Part shown: one piece after another, positions 15,049 to 23,411 of the stretch | How the letters are laid out: the number at the start of each line of letters is the position of its first letter | How positions within the stretch are numbered: position 1 is the first letter of the stretch | Assembly (NCBI GenBank): GCA_018822845.1 | Contig: JAHJJD010000129.1 | Span: forward strand, 1-55,446 | DNA: 55,446 nucleotides | DNA from: Gammaproteobacteria bacterium | GTDB taxonomy: Bacteria; Pseudomonadota; Gammaproteobacteria; Thiotrichales; Thiotrichaceae | Direction: 5' to 3' | The notes under the pieces: model-generated | The model's database searches: none | Seen by the model: the letters and a program-made list of their open reading frames with translations, nothing else | What the model was told of the DNA's origin: nothing | Program-made: the position numbers and the translations under genes

Positions 15049-16308
15049 ATGGGAAAGCACCCGCAAACAGATCAGGGCAGGCTCGACATTTTCGTACAGG
15101 GGGGGCACAGTGGCACACTCGGGCGTAGCGCAGTCAAGGCTCATACCTATGTGTTCGGCTATCTGCCGGACGCCCGCCCGCAGCAGGCAGTTTCCCTCAC
15201 CATGCCAGTGATGCCGGATCAGTACGGTTATCAGCAGGGCGTCCACCCGGTCTTCCAGATGAACCTGCCGGAAGGTGAGTTGCGCGAACTGCTGCGCAAC
15301 CGTTTCCAGAAAACCGTGCAGAATTTCGACGATCTGGCGCTGCTGGGCATTGTCGGGCATTCGCAGATCGGGCGTATCCGCATCGCCCCGGCGGGCGGCG
15401 AACCGGATGTCATGCCGCTGCAAAACATGCAGGAACTGCGCGCCTATACCGGTACGGAAGACCTGTTTGCCGACCTGATGCAGCGTTACGCCAGCCATTC
15501 CGGCATTTCCGGTGTGCAGCCCAAGGTGCTGGTGCGCGACGCCGAAACCGTCTCCGCCGCCGCACAACTGGAGCAGATCAGCTACCGGGATTCCACCCAC
15601 ATCGTCAAAGCGTGGAATCCGGAACGTTTCCCGCAACTGGCTGCCAACGAATACTTCTGCATGCAGGCCGCGCGCAAGGCCGGGCTGGAAACGCCGGATG
15701 TGGAACTCGCCGCGCAAGGCCGCCTGTTGATCGTCAAGCGCTTCGACCTTGATGGCAAGGGCGGTTATCTGGGTTTCGAGGATTTTTGCGTGCTCAACGG
15801 TTTGGCGACGGATGACAAATACGTCGGCAGCTATCAGGATATTGCCACCCGCATCCGCCAATTCGTTTCCCCCCAGCGGGCACATGAGGCGCTGGAACAG
15901 TTTTTCCTGTCGCTGGCGCTGAGCTGCGCGGTACGCAACGGCGACGCCCACCTGAAAAATTTCGGTGTGCTGTACGATGATCCAGAGGGCGAGGTGCGGC
16001 TCGCGCCCGCCTTCGACATTGTTTCCACCACGCCCTACATTCCCAACGACACGCTGGCGCTGTTGTTTGGTGGCAGTAAAAGTTTCCCGGAACGTAAAAC
16101 CCTGTTGATCTTTGCCCGCCAGTTCTGCAACATCAACGAGCGCCGCGCCAGCCGCCTGCTGGAATGGGTTGCCCATGGACTGGATGCAACCTTGCCGGAA
16201 TTACAGGCATACCAGCGCGATAACCCCGAATTCGCCATGATCGGTGAACGGATGCAGGCTGTATGGAAACAGGGAATCGCCGCCATCATGGGCGCAGATT
16301 CAGAATGA
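15049..16308 (+). CDS. hipA: HipA-family serine/threonine kinase toxin
   Basis: The 419-residue product has the HipA N-terminal subdomain (about 5-110, with HSGTLGRS and MPVMPDQYGY) and the kinase domain. Key elements are intact: HIVKAW (ATP-binding lysine), NEYFCMQAARKAGLETPDV, LLIVKRFDL, the catalytic NGDAHLKNFG and the metal-binding PAFDIVST. E. coli HipA phosphorylates glutamyl-tRNA synthetase and causes persistence; related HipA kinases use other targets, so the substrate here is open. The start follows hipB by two bases. A lipoprotein gene follows after eight bases, apparently in the same operon. Confidence 0.9.
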   Translation: MGKHPQTDQGRLDIFVQGGHSGTLGRSAVKAHTYVFGYLPDARPQQAVSLTMPVMPDQYGYQQGVHPVFQMNLPEGELRELLRNRFQKTVQNFDDLALLGIVGHSQIGRIRIAPAGGEPDVMPLQNMQELRAYTGTEDLFADLMQRYASHSGISGVQPKVLVRDAETVSAAAQLEQISYRDSTHIVKAWNPERFPQLAANEYFCMQAARKAGLETPDVELAAQGRLLIVKRFDLDGKGGYLGFEDFCVLNGLATDDKYVGSYQDIATRIRQFVSPQRAHEALEQFFLSLALSCAVRNGDAHLKNFGVLYDDPEGEVRLAPAFDIVSTTPYIPNDTLALLFGGSKSFPERKTLLIFARQFCNINERRASRLLEWVAHGLDATLPELQAYQRDNPEFAMIGERMQAVWKQGIAAIMGADSE

Positions 16309-16316
16309 GGTGAGTT

Positions 16317-17126
16317 ATGAGCAGGTTGAAACCATTGGCATGGATAGGCTGGTGCATTGTGCTACTGACATTGCCGGGTTGTGACGGGCCAAGCGATCTG
16401 GCCAATGAAACACAGTCTCCTGTAGAGGTGCTGGAAACCAATATCCAGCCGCTGGCGCTCGAAGACAGTGCCGCCCAGACCCGCTACGGCAAGGTCGAAA
16501 TCACCCGCAGCACCCCCGATATGCCACCCGACACCCTGACCCTGGATGGCAAGGAAGTCTTCCGTGACGAAGGTTTCTACATTGCCCTGCATCATTACAT
16601 CCAGCAGGAAAAGCGTGATCTGGTGCTGTTCAGTTCCAACTGTGGCGGCAGCGGCTGCCCGGAAAACCACTTCCAGTTGCTGGTGCTCGAAAATGACGCC
16701 CAGCCGCAACTGGTCTCACATGGTGACTTCTACGGCTTGCCTGATGATTTGGGCGTGCAGGCGGATGGCCTGAAAATCCTGCTGGATCTGGGTTTCGAGG
16801 CGGGCAAGCACAAAAGCGCAGTGCTGGAAGGCAATAGCCTGAGCATCGTGCTGAAAACTGTCCCCAAGGAATACCTTGGCGATGAAAATTGCCAGTGGCT
16901 ACACACGGATGGCCTCACCGCCTGTATTGAATACCGCGACATAGATGCAAAATGCGCAGACCCGCAAGCCGGGTTTGCCGGTTATCTGATGCGCGGCGTG
17001 GCGGGTATGGCGGACTTCCCTGGTTTTACCGCCGATGCTTTCAACCAGTATTGCGTTGATGCCTGCATGAGTGGCAAGCCTGCCCCTTTCGACGCCTTTG
17101 CCACTGCTGTGTGTAGCAAACCCTGA
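16317..17126 (+). CDS. Putative lipoprotein of unknown function
   Basis: The 269-residue product has a signal sequence with lipobox LTLPGC (Cys at about 22), so it is a predicted membrane-anchored periplasmic lipoprotein. The mature part is mixed alpha/beta with several cysteines (NCGGSGC; CQW; CIEY; C near the end), suggesting disulfides. I do not recognise a family. It is preceded by GAGGTGAG and begins eight bases after hipA, so it shares the hipBA transcript unless a promoter lies within hipA. It ends one base before the convergent radical SAM gene. Confidence 0.75.
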   Translation: MSRLKPLAWIGWCIVLLTLPGCDGPSDLANETQSPVEVLETNIQPLALEDSAAQTRYGKVEITRSTPDMPPDTLTLDGKEVFRDEGFYIALHHYIQQEKRDLVLFSSNCGGSGCPENHFQLLVLENDAQPQLVSHGDFYGLPDDLGVQADGLKILLDLGFEAGKHKSAVLEGNSLSIVLKTVPKEYLGDENCQWLHTDGLTACIEYRDIDAKCADPQAGFAGYLMRGVAGMADFPGFTADAFNQYCVDACMSGKPAPFDAFATAVCSKP

Positions 17127-17127
17127 T

Positions 17128-18636
17128 TCAGACGTGGCGCAACTGCCGCCGGTTGGCATTGAGATTGCGTTCCGGCGGGCTATTGCGGCGGAATTCACTC
17201 AGGAATGGCACTGCGCCTTTCTGCCCGGTGTGGGCGTAATCCTCCAGCAGGGCGGCTTCCAGTTCTGCCTGCCCGATTCCCAGCACAGCTTGCCCGCCTT
17301 CATGCACCAGCACGAACAGGCGCGGCAGGGCAATCTTGTGGGTCTGCTGCGCATGCGTATAAATCCATTCCGCCAGTTTCCAGAAGCGCGCGAACGGTTC
17401 GTCACCCAGCAATAAGGGCAGTGTTTGTTCAAAACGTCCGGAATTGCCGATCATATCCCAGTAGCGGGCGAAGCGGTTCATCTGCTGCATGGTATGGAAG
17501 TCGGCCCGATCCGTGCGCAGGATGTTGTACGGCGGCAACGGGTTATACACCATGGCGAAATCCTGCGTATGGCGGCTGATGGGTGCACCGCGCAAGCGCT
17601 TGAGGATGCCAAGCTGGATTTCATACGGCCCGAGCGCCATCAATCGGTCGAAACCCTCGCCAAAACTCGGCAAATCTTCCCCCGGCAAGCCGAAAATCAG
17701 GTCGGTATGCAAATGCGCATGGGAATGCTCCCGTAGCCAGCGGATATTTTCTGCCGATTTGGTATTGTCCTGTTTGCGGCTGATCAGTGCCTGTACTGCC
17801 GGGTTGAAGGTCTGGATGCCAATCTCGAATTGCAGCGCACCGGGTGGAAAACGGGTAATGCGTTCCTTGAGCGCTTCCGGCAGATGGTCGGGAATCAACT
17901 CGAAATGCAGGAAAGTTTCCGCATCCAGCCGTTGCAGAAAGAAATCCAGAATCGCGATGGTGGTCTGGATTTTGAGGTTGAAGGTGCGGTCGACAAAGCG
18001 GAACTGGCGTAGCCCGCGCTGCCACAGCACATCCATTTCGTCCAGAAAACGCTGTAATTCAAACGGGTAAGCCGTCTTGTCGAGTGCTGACAGACAGAAT
18101 TCGCACTTGAACGGACAGCCACGTGAGGCTTCCACGTAGATGGCGCGGGTGCGCAGATCGTCATCGGTGTAATGGCGGTAAGGCAATGCCAGTTGTGCCA
18201 GCGGAACCTGTTCCCCGGCAATTACCTTGTCGAGCGGCTGTTGCCTGTTGAGCAACTGTTCGCACAGACGGCGGAAGCTGACATCACCGGGGCCGGTAAT
18301 CACGTAATCCGCCAGCGCTACAATCGCTTGCTGGTTGGTTTCATGACTGACTTCGGGGCCACCCAGAATGATTTTCACATCCGGTGCAAGACTTTTCAGC
18401 AGGGCGACCAGTTGCGTCGTTTCCGTCACATTCCAGATATAGACGCCCAGACCGATAATGCGCGGGTTTGATGCCAGCAATTGCTCGGCGATGTCCAGTG
18501 GGCGCATGGCGATGGTGAATTCCATGATTTGCGCCCGCGCCTGTAAATCACCCAGATTGGCGTACAGGTAACGTAGCCCAAGCGATGCATGGGTATAGCG
18601 GGCATTCAGGGTGGCAAGGGCAATATCGGGTTTCAT
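17128..18636 (-). CDS. B12-binding radical SAM protein with DUF4080
   Basis: The 502-residue product has an N-terminal cobalamin-binding-like Rossmann region (about 1-145, LGVYIWNVTETTQLV and ILGGPEVSHE), a radical SAM core with the iron-sulfur motif GCPFKCEFCLSALDK (CxxxCxxC) near residue 175, and a C-terminal DUF4080 region. Family members are annotated as B12-binding radical SAM enzymes with unknown substrates; oxygen-sensitive chemistry such as methylation or ring rearrangement is typical of the superfamily. The gene stands alone on its strand, convergent with the lipoprotein gene. A Fur-box-like sequence lies 49 bases upstream. Confidence 0.9.
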   Translation of the reverse strand: MKPDIALATLNARYTHASLGLRYLYANLGDLQARAQIMEFTIAMRPLDIAEQLLASNPRIIGLGVYIWNVTETTQLVALLKSLAPDVKIILGGPEVSHETNQQAIVALADYVITGPGDVSFRRLCEQLLNRQQPLDKVIAGEQVPLAQLALPYRHYTDDDLRTRAIYVEASRGCPFKCEFCLSALDKTAYPFELQRFLDEMDVLWQRGLRQFRFVDRTFNLKIQTTIAILDFFLQRLDAETFLHFELIPDHLPEALKERITRFPPGALQFEIGIQTFNPAVQALISRKQDNTKSAENIRWLREHSHAHLHTDLIFGLPGEDLPSFGEGFDRLMALGPYEIQLGILKRLRGAPISRHTQDFAMVYNPLPPYNILRTDRADFHTMQQMNRFARYWDMIGNSGRFEQTLPLLLGDEPFARFWKLAEWIYTHAQQTHKIALPRLFVLVHEGGQAVLGIGQAELEAALLEDYAHTGQKGAVPFLSEFRRNSPPERNLNANRRQLRHV

Positions 18637-18684
18637 GCATGGATTCTAGCAACATTCCCCGCCCAGGTATCCAGATGAACAGCA

Positions 18685-18703
18685 GGGAATGATAATCATC
18701 GTC
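18685..18703. promoter_or_regulatory. Fur-box-like site
   Basis: GGGAATGATAATCATCGTC matches 15 of 19 positions of the classical Fur box, with the perfect core ATGATAATCAT. It lies upstream of the radical SAM gene and suggests iron control of that iron-sulfur enzyme. Confidence 0.5.
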
Positions 18704-18904
18704 GATAGCCATGGTCTCGATAAAATCAAATTATGAATATTTATTGTCAACAATATTCTCTAACAAAAAGATTTTTAAGGGGAAATTTTTAATCGGCATC
18801 AAATCAGAGCCACCTTTTGCCAGGAAAAATCTTTCAAAAAAATGACATTTGCGATTTGGTCGACTACACTCCAACCGTCGTATGTTGTTGTTTGCTTGAG
18901 CTTA

Positions 18905-19010
18905 TTCAGGAAGCATACCGAAAAGCACAGGTACATGACTGCACGCGGGAAGCGAAAGGATGCGCATTTCCGTCAGGCAGGTAGCCATTTTCCCGTAGAG
19001 AGACCATTGA
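18905..19010 (+). promoter_or_regulatory. Possible structured RNA leader upstream of the 3D-domain gene
   Basis: The 549-base gap 18637-19185 is mostly AT-rich, but 18905-19010 is a GC-richer island with nested pairings: CTGC (18938) with GCAG (18977), ACG-GGAA with TTTCCGT inside it, GCG with CGC at the tip, and alternatively CGGGAA with TTCCCG. This looks like a folded 5' leader. It contains CCGTCAGGCAGGTAGCC, loosely like part of the ydaO (c-di-AMP) riboswitch core, but the match is too incomplete to assign. The rest of the gap shows nothing else I can support. Confidence 0.25.
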
Positions 19011-19185
19011 AATGTGTAAACAATTGACCAAAACAAAAACCTGTTTTCCTGTTACCACTTGTCAGAAAAATAGCCAAAAGCTTCCATTAGCATATAAGTA
19101 TGTGCTAACTTTCGACCCCATCCTTCAATCATACCTGTAAATTCTTACTAATACCCTTATATATCAACTACTTAGGTAAAACATC

Positions 19186-19575
19186 ATGTTTACTGTAACT
19201 CGTTTTCTGGCCGTGGTTGCGCTCGCCATTAGCATGGCAGGGACAGCTTCCGCAGGAAAAGAGCGGTCAAACAGCCTTAAGGTTACCGCTACAGCCTACA
19301 ACTCGCTTTCGTCACAGACGGATGGAACTCCTAACATCGCCGCATGGGGCGACCGCTTACGGCCTGGCATGAAAGCCATTGCCATTTCCCGCGACCTGCT
19401 CAAACAGCACGGTCTGTCTCGTGGAGACAAGGTCAGGATCAGTGGCCTTAAAGGGGAATATGTCGTACTGGACAAGATGCACTCCCGCTGGCGCAAAAAG
19501 ATCGATATCTACATGGGTAAAGATCGTCGTGCTGCCAGGCACTGGGGGCGTCGCAAAGTCACCATCCACTGGTAA
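19186..19575 (+). CDS. Secreted 3D-domain (RlpA/MltA-like double-psi barrel) protein
   Basis: The 129-residue product has a signal peptide (cleavage near ASAGKE) and a single small domain with VTATAYNSLSSQTDGTPNIAAWGD, cited here only by its TAYNS start, then LRPGMKAIAISRDLL and the closing DKMHSRWRKKIDIYMG, which together mark the '3D' domain named for its three conserved aspartates. Such domains occur in lytic transglycosylases and resuscitation factors, so a peptidoglycan-related role in the periplasm is likely. It stands alone, with AGGT before the ATG and a strong terminator after it. Confidence 0.82.
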   Translation: MFTVTRFLAVVALAISMAGTASAGKERSNSLKVTATAYNSLSSQTDGTPNIAAWGDRLRPGMKAIAISRDLLKQHGLSRGDKVRISGLKGEYVVLDKMHSRWRKKIDIYMGKDRRAARHWGRRKVTIHW

Positions 19576-19603
19576 ATGACGGAATCGGTTGAAGGAAACT
19601 CTC

Positions 19604-19630
19604 AAGCCCGCTTTATGCGGGCTTTTTTCT
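19604..19630 (+). terminator. Rho-independent terminator after the 3D-domain gene
   Basis: AAGCCCGC (19604-19611) pairs with GCGGGCTT (19617-19624) across TTTAT, followed by a T-rich run. Confidence 0.9.
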
Positions 19631-19657
19631 TTTATGGGACGGGCTTATGATGCGCCC

Positions 19658-20848
19658 ATGCAAATCCGTGATCATGTTGATGTCATTATTATTGGGGCTG
19701 GCGCTGCTGGCCTGATGTGCGCTGCCGAATCTGGCAAGCTTGGGCGGCGTGTGCTGGTGCTCGACAAGGCCGACAAGATTGGCAAGAAAATCCTCATTTC
19801 CGGTGGCGGGCGTTGCAACTTCACCAACCTGCATGTCAACCCAGCTGCGTACCTGTCGCAGAACCCCCATTTTTGCAAATCCGCGTTGGCGCGTTACACC
19901 CCGCAGGATTTCCTCAACCTGATGCGCAAACACAGACTGAGCTGGCACGAAAAAACCCTTGGGCAACTTTTCTGCGACCAGAAAGCACCCGCTGTGGTGG
20001 ATATGTTATGGGCTGAGTGCCAGGAGGCAGGCGTGGCGCTACGCCTGAATACGGATGTGGCAAGCGTCAGCCGCGATGGGGAAGGTTTTCACCTGCATAC
20101 AACCCATGGGCAGTTCACCGCCAGGTCGCTGGTTATTGCCACAGGCGGCCCCTCCATCCCACGCATGGGTGCAACCGATTTCGGGGTACGGGTAGCAAAA
20201 CAGTTTGGCCTGAAAAGCATCCCGTTTTCCCCCGCGCTGGTTCCTTTCACCTTCACGCAGGCTATGCTGGATGGCTTGTTCGCTGGTCTGGCTGGCGTCA
20301 GTACGGAAGTCACAGTCAGTTGCGGGGAAGGCTTTTTCCGCGAAAACATGCTGTTTACCCATCGTGGCCTGAGCGGGCCTGCGATGTTGCAGATTTCCTC
20401 CTACTGGCAAAAAGGCGAGGCGGTGGAAATTAACCTGCTGCCAGGCAGGGATGTGCTGGAATGGCTGCGCTCCCTGCAAAAGCAACGCCCAAAGGCAGAG
20501 CTGAAAACGGTGCTGGCCGAAGCCCTGCCCAACCGGCTGGCGCAACGGCTATGCGAAACCCTGTTTCCCAACCGTCCTCTTGGTCAGTACGGCGACCAGC
20601 AACTGCAATCCATCGCCCAACAATTACAGGCATGGGAACTGACGCCCGCAGGCACTGAGGGCATGCGCACGGCAGAAGTAAGTCTGGGTGGGGTGGATAC
20701 GCGCGAGCTTTCCTCCAAAACCATGGAGGCGCGCAAGGTTGCGGGGCTTTATTTCATCGGGGAAACAGTCGATGTGACTGGCTGGCTGGGGGGGTACAAC
20801 TTTCAGTGGGCCTGGGCGTCTGGTTGGTGTGCGGGGCAGTATGCTTGA
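19658..20848 (+). CDS. HI0933/YhiN-family flavoprotein
   Basis: The 396-residue product has an N-terminal FAD-binding dinucleotide fold (VDVIIIGAGAAGLMCA) followed by GKKILISGGGRCNFTN, the signature of the HI0933/YhiN family, then LVIATGGPSIPRMGATDFG, LFTHRGLSGPAMLQISSYW and the C-terminal GLYFIGETVDVTGWLGGYN. The reaction is not established; members are annotated as NAD(P)/FAD-dependent oxidoreductases. I chose ATG 19658; upstream in-frame ATGs at 19589 and 19634 are unlikely because the terminator of the previous gene lies between or against them. Confidence 0.93.
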   Translation: MQIRDHVDVIIIGAGAAGLMCAAESGKLGRRVLVLDKADKIGKKILISGGGRCNFTNLHVNPAAYLSQNPHFCKSALARYTPQDFLNLMRKHRLSWHEKTLGQLFCDQKAPAVVDMLWAECQEAGVALRLNTDVASVSRDGEGFHLHTTHGQFTARSLVIATGGPSIPRMGATDFGVRVAKQFGLKSIPFSPALVPFTFTQAMLDGLFAGLAGVSTEVTVSCGEGFFRENMLFTHRGLSGPAMLQISSYWQKGEAVEINLLPGRDVLEWLRSLQKQRPKAELKTVLAEALPNRLAQRLCETLFPNRPLGQYGDQQLQSIAQQLQAWELTPAGTEGMRTAEVSLGGVDTRELSSKTMEARKVAGLYFIGETVDVTGWLGGYNFQWAWASGWCAGQYA

Positions 20849-20850
20849 AT

Positions 20851-20890
20851 AGCCCCTCTCCCCTTGAGGGAGAGGGGTTGGGGTGAGGGG
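20851..20890. repeat. REP-like palindromic repeat
   Basis: CCCCTCTCCC (20853-20862) faces GGGAGAGGGG (20868-20877), followed by GTTGGGGTGAGGGG. This composition is typical of REP elements in gammaproteobacterial intergenic regions. It separates the convergent flavoprotein and DsrC/TusE genes and may stabilise or end both messages. Confidence 0.7.
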
Positions 20891-20892
20891 GC

Positions 20893-21192
20893 TTACACAC
20901 AACCGGTTGGTTTGGGCAGTCCGCCGTATTTGGTGATTGGTTTCATCGGGCCGGTCTTCCACTGGGCAAACAACACTTTTTGATCCATGTTGATGTATTT
21001 GGAAAACTTGCGGATCGGTGGCACCACAGCCTGGTCATCGAAGTATTCGCGGGCTTTCATGATCTGTTCCCACTGTTCGTCGGTCAGCTCGACGCCATCG
21101 GTCTCAGCCATTGCACGACCGATTTCAGGCGTCCAGTCATCCATGCTCAACAGGTAGCCGTCACCATCGCGGGCGGGCAGTTCAATACTCAT
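20893..21192 (-). CDS. tusE: DsrC/TusE-family sulfur carrier protein with one C-terminal cysteine
   Basis: The 99-residue protein matches the DsrC/TusE/DsvC family: GDGYLLSMDDWTPEIGRAMA, LTDEQWEQIMKAREYF, VPPIRKFSKYI and the end GGLPKPTGCV. The penultimate cysteine that carries persulfide is present, but the second cysteine ten residues earlier, required for the trisulfide chemistry of true DsrC, is replaced (a Tyr/Lys there). It is thus TusE-like or one of the DsrC paralogues of sulfur oxidisers. The start at ATG 21192 follows GAGGAGA; an upstream extension to 21333 in the same frame is not needed. A hairpin lies in its leader (21250-21282). Confidence 0.88.
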   Translation of the reverse strand: MSIELPARDGDGYLLSMDDWTPEIGRAMAETDGVELTDEQWEQIMKAREYFDDQAVVPPIRKFSKYINMDQKVLFAQWKTGPMKPITKYGGLPKPTGCV

Positions 21193-21249
21193 AATGTATC
21201 TCCTCAAAATGCCTAGTAATTTAATCAGGTATTGCAATGAAATGATAAA

Positions 21250-21282
21250 ATGCCCATGTGTGTCAATATTCACACTGGGCAT
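21250..21282 (-). promoter_or_regulatory. Hairpin in the leader of the DsrC/TusE gene
   Basis: ATGCCCATGTGTG (21250-21262) pairs with CACACTGGGCAT (21271-21282) apart from one bulged base. On the minus strand it is followed by TTTTATCATTT, so it could act as an attenuator ahead of the gene starting at 21192, or be an operator. Confidence 0.4.
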
Positions 21283-21428
21283 GGGTCTAAACACATATAC
21301 AACTCCGCCGACTTGGGTGAAATAGAAATCCAAATAGTTTTATTGATTTATCAATAGATATTACTTATAGATAATGGCTTGAGGCCCGCTTGCGGCAGTA
21401 ACTTATGACAGCAGAGGGAGACAATGCC

Positions 21429-23009
21429 ATGCGAATCAAATCAGCCCATTACATTTTGTTGGGATGTTCCATCATGCTCGCCAGTTGTGGCGGCGGGGGC
21501 AGTGCAACAAGCAGCGACACAACCAGTCGCGATACTTCCGCTTTTCCAGTCAGCCTGATGGTGGCAGCACCCACCGACGTGGAAACCGTGGGTTCACGCC
21601 TTGCTGATGGGGCTGCGGCCAGAAGCAGTGCGGCGAGGATTACCTATGCCTCCGCCTTGCAGCGTATTGACGCCTTGCTGGATGGTACCACGCCATTACG
21701 CAATATATTTACACCCGAGCTTTTTTACCGTTTGGCCAGTAATGCTGGCTGCTATGGTCCTGAACTCAAGTATCAAAATAATCCTGACGGCGCGACGCCA
21801 AATAATGGCACGTTGCCGACAGGCGATCTCGGTATCTGGCAGGAAACCGACCCCACCACCGGCCACGCCTGTGTCGCAGCCCAACTGAACAGCCGCATGA
21901 AGGGTATGCGTGACCGTTCCATGGCTGGCCTGATGGTACTGGCCAGCATGATTGACCGGGTGTATGCAGTCGGGGGAACGCTTCCCGCATCCGGCAGCAG
22001 CACCAACCTGACGGCGGCCATGACGGCCCTCGGCATCCCTGATGTCACTTTCAATTCCATGATTCTGGGGAAAGACAGCGGTGGCAAGTGGAACTATACG
22101 GTTGATTTCACCTACACCCGCAGCGGCACGCCATACAGTGTGAAAATGCAGGTGACGCATAATCCGAATACAAGCACTTCTTACAACGGCGTTATCCAAT
22201 ATCAGGTACAGGACACGTTCACTGGCGGCAACTGCCCATCCAGTGCTGCTACCCGTCAGGGCAGCGTGGTGTATGAACGGGTATCCGCTGATGAAATGAA
22301 AGTTGAAGCCCGCGAAGCTGATTTCTGTAGCCACGGAGCCATGAGCGGCAGTTATCTGGCGGATGGTCGGCTTGATCCCGCCGACAAATACAATGCAGGC
22401 ACCAACCCGGATGGATGGGGCAACAACTTCAACCAGTTGGGCGCGGAATACAAGCTTTCCAACCTGAGCGGCAAGTATGCCTATAGTTGGCAGGCAGGGC
22501 CGGGGGATTCCCACAGTCGCGTCTTCAACATGGGGGTCAACGACCTTGATCCACTGGATGGGGAAGCATGGTTTGGCTTCGGGGTGCCGGTGGATACCCC
22601 GTCAGGCATAGGCACGGTTGGCCAGATCAAGGGCATGATCTGTAACTGGGCGGGGCCGGGTGGCAGCCATGCAGAACAGGAATATGCCCAGCGGCAGTTT
22701 TTCCGGTACAACAGCACGTCCGGCAAGGTTGAGGTCGCCACAGGCGGTTCCGACATTACCTATGCCCCTACTAATGCCTGCACTTATGACGGTAGCGGCA
22801 CATTCCAGTATGACCGGGATTTGAGCGGCACGCTGGATGCAAGCACAGTCGATGTTGCTACTGTCAAAACCGGCGCTTCGGGAGCCAGCGAACTTGAGTT
22901 TGACCTGTTCCCGGCGGCAGGAACCCCGTATTCGGTCATGACTATCGAAGATGCTGTGGCTACCAGGGGGTACACCCAGCCTGATACGCCGCTTTCGCCG
23001 CTGCCTTGA
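21429..23009 (+). CDS. Large lipoprotein of unknown function
   Basis: The 526-residue product has a lipoprotein signal (LLGCSIMLASC) and a mature Cys-Gly-Gly-Gly-Gly start with a Ser/Thr linker. The rest is a soluble, Gly/Asp-rich domain without membrane segments; NPDGWGNNFNQLG, KYAYSWQAGPGDSHS and MICNWAGPGGSH are the most distinctive stretches. I do not recognise a family. The GAGGGAG site (21414-21420) points to ATG 21429 rather than the in-frame ATG at 21405. The gene stands alone, divergent from the DsrC/TusE gene. The C-terminal DRDLSGTLDASTVDVATV resembles a degenerate calcium loop, but only weakly. Confidence 0.78.
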   Translation: MRIKSAHYILLGCSIMLASCGGGGSATSSDTTSRDTSAFPVSLMVAAPTDVETVGSRLADGAAARSSAARITYASALQRIDALLDGTTPLRNIFTPELFYRLASNAGCYGPELKYQNNPDGATPNNGTLPTGDLGIWQETDPTTGHACVAAQLNSRMKGMRDRSMAGLMVLASMIDRVYAVGGTLPASGSSTNLTAAMTALGIPDVTFNSMILGKDSGGKWNYTVDFTYTRSGTPYSVKMQVTHNPNTSTSYNGVIQYQVQDTFTGGNCPSSAATRQGSVVYERVSADEMKVEAREADFCSHGAMSGSYLADGRLDPADKYNAGTNPDGWGNNFNQLGAEYKLSNLSGKYAYSWQAGPGDSHSRVFNMGVNDLDPLDGEAWFGFGVPVDTPSGIGTVGQIKGMICNWAGPGGSHAEQEYAQRQFFRYNSTSGKVEVATGGSDITYAPTNACTYDGSGTFQYDRDLSGTLDASTVDVATVKTGASGASELEFDLFPAAGTPYSVMTIEDAVATRGYTQPDTPLSPLP

Positions 23010-23064
23010 CGCTCCGCTGCTTACATTTGAGCATAGACAACAACCGTTCATCAAAAATAAATAT

Positions 23065-23085
23065 CCCCCGCCTTGCGGCAGGGGG
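23065..23085. terminator. Hairpin after the lipoprotein gene
   Basis: CCCCCGCC (23065-23072) pairs with GGC-A-GGGGG (23077-23085). No T-run follows on the plus strand; on the minus strand an A/T-rich tail follows. The rest of the 23010-23411 gap holds a weak imperfect repeat (GTGACAC..ACCT, around 23292-23335) but no gene I can support. Confidence 0.4.
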
Positions 23086-23411
23086 TATAAATAGAGTCGA
23101 GACAGGGCAAGGCGCTTTATTGTTATTGATGATTAAGCCTGCTCTCTACCTCTTGGGGCTTGCTGGTAAATTTCTTTTTGTTTCGTCGTTCTGACACTTT
23201 CTGAGAGTCTATGGTGCAACCCTCGTGCCAATCCGATTCAAAACTCACAATGCATTGATTTAACTTGAATAGCCGTGTCTATATCCAAATGTGACACACC
23301 TCAGGTGGATGGAATAACTGTAGAAAAGTGACACCTGTGGCAGCCCGGTAATGACAAAGTTGCCAAGCGGAGTATCATTTACCTGAGTTCGTCTGACAGA
23401 AGGAATAGCCC

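Noticed and set aside
14767-16176. 469-residue minus-strand frame across hipBA
   Set aside because: Antisense of a gene with intact HipA kinase motifs.
18905-19010. Canonical GEMM (c-di-GMP) riboswitch
   Set aside because: AGCACAGG is present but the GGGACGCAAAGCC tetraloop-receptor part is missing.
18842-19027. 61-residue frame in the gap before the 3D-domain gene
   Set aside because: No ribosome site, no family resemblance, and it overlaps the possibly structured RNA segment.
23006-23194. 62-residue frame after the lipoprotein gene
   Set aside because: No ribosome site and it crosses the hairpin at 23065-23085.
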